Assembly (NCBI GenBank): GCA_937898375.1
Contig: CALEJX010000039.1
Location: 1 to 5,420 of the forward strand
Length of the DNA stretch: 5,420 nt
Direction of reading: 5' to 3'
From: an uncultured Ruminococcus sp.
Lineage (GTDB): Bacteria; Bacillota; Clostridia; Oscillospirales; Ruminococcaceae
Part shown: piece by piece, positions 5,122 through 5,420 of the stretch
How the letters are laid out: each line of letters opens with the position of its first letter
Position numbering within the stretch: the stretch's first letter is position 1
The notes under the pieces: generated by a model
The model's input: the letters and a program-made list of their open reading frames with translations, nothing else
Databases searched by the model: none
What the model was told of the DNA's origin: nothing
Program-made: the position numbers and the translations under genes

Positions 5122-5153
5122 GCGGACAGGCTTTGCGGCTTGTCTGCTTTTTT
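5122..5153 (+). terminator. Rho-independent terminator of the rsmD-coaD operon
   Basis: GCGGACAGGC (5122-5131) pairs with GCTTGTCTGC (5138-5147) over a six-base loop, giving 10 bp including two G-U pairs, followed by six Ts. It begins 15 nt after the stop codon of the coiled-coil gene. Confidence 0.9.
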
Positions 5154-5212
5154 GTATCTTAAATTGCCCATATGAAATTCAGGCAGAATGTGAAAATTTG
5201 TGACAATATCTA

Positions 5213-5241
5213 TTGACAAAGAAGCATATGTTGCCTATAAT
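5213..5241 (+). promoter_or_regulatory. Consensus sigma-A promoter of the right-edge gene
   Basis: TTGACA (5213-5218) and TATAAT (5236-5241) both match consensus exactly with the ideal 17-bp spacer. The start near 5248 gives a leader of about 53 nt. It is the strongest-looking promoter in the window. A second TATAAT at 5250-5255 has no -35 partner. Confidence 0.88.
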
Positions 5242-5259
5242 AAATAGTATATAATAAAA

Positions 5260-5275
5260 GGCGAATTTTATCGCC
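5260..5275 (+). other. Small hairpin in the leader of the right-edge gene
   Basis: GGCGA (5260-5264) and TCGCC (5271-5275) form a 5-bp stem with a six-base AT loop, about 12 nt after the predicted transcription start. It is too small to call a riboswitch and has no T-run. It may protect the 5' end of the mRNA. Confidence 0.3.
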
Positions 5276-5300
5276 GATATGAAAGGGACGGTATTTTTTA

Positions 5301-5420
5301 ATGGACGATGTCGGGCGACTGTGGATAGGAATAGGTGTTTGTGCGGCGGTAATATTGCTCATGGCTTTTCTTACCTTGTGCGAAAATGCGGCGGTGGAGT
5401 TCAATGACGCAAAGCTCAAG
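5301..5420 (+). CDS. N-terminal fragment of a CNNM/HlyC-CorC-like membrane protein, cut by the right edge
   Basis: ATG 5301 opens 40 codons that run to the edge. AAAGGGA (5282-5288) lies 12 nt upstream, slightly far. Residues 8-26 form one hydrophobic helix (WIGIGVCAAVILLMAFLTL), followed by CENAAVEFNDAKLK. That follows the start of CNNM (DUF21) transporters and so-called hemolysins, where the first helix is followed by a (S/C)E-x-A-hydrophobic stretch and then N-x-x-(K/R)-hydrophobic-K. Full members carry about four helices, two CBS domains and a CorC/HlyC domain, and are linked to magnesium or cobalt export. Those parts are outside the window, so the call rests on about 15 residues. It has its own promoter and is separated from the operon to its left by a terminator. 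Another multi-pass membrane protein is possible. Confidence 0.6.
   Translation, partial: MDDVGRLWIGIGVCAAVILLMAFLTLCENAAVEFNDAKLK

Overview
The window looks like chromosome of a Gram-positive clostridium, most likely a Ruminococcus or close Oscillospiraceae relative. This rests on moderate to low GC, strong AAGGAG/GGAGG ribosome sites, near-consensus sigma-A promoters with 17-bp spacers, the order rsmD-coaD-coiled-coil protein, and a secreted protein with a Gram-positive type C-terminal anchor. The genus is inference. I see no phage, IS, CRISPR, tRNA or rRNA sequence.

Positions 1-1360 belong to the minus strand. The left edge cuts a gene for a protein with an N-terminal membrane anchor (159 to 1). 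It has its own promoter (220-248), a leader hairpin and a ribosome site. To its right are the terminator (299-331), coding region (363-1271) and extended -10 promoter (1332-1360) of a sugar-phosphate nucleotidyltransferase-like gene. A 9-6-9 inverted repeat lies on the -35 of that promoter.

Positions 1419-3438 hold two plus-strand genes, each with its own promoter. The first is a classical NADP(H)-type short-chain dehydrogenase (1500-2264), transcribed divergently from the nucleotidyltransferase. The second is a secreted, probably surface-anchored protein (2460-3365), with a DSK-repeat linker, a C-terminal hydrophobic anchor and the codon choice of a highly expressed gene. It ends at a strong terminator.

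Positions 3481-5153 form a housekeeping operon: rsmD (16S rRNA methyltransferase), coaD (CoA biosynthesis, start overlapping the rsmD stop by one base) and a coiled-coil protein of unknown function often found next to coaD. It is bounded by a good promoter and an intrinsic terminator. A consensus promoter at 5213-5241 then starts another gene at 5301, cut by the right edge, whose N-terminus resembles CNNM/HlyC-CorC membrane proteins.

The window is mostly ordinary core genome. The points most worth a second look are the unlisted minus-strand gene at the left edge, the dyad symmetries on two promoters, and the secreted protein with its proline-less sorting-like C-terminus. I found no convincing new multi-gene system.
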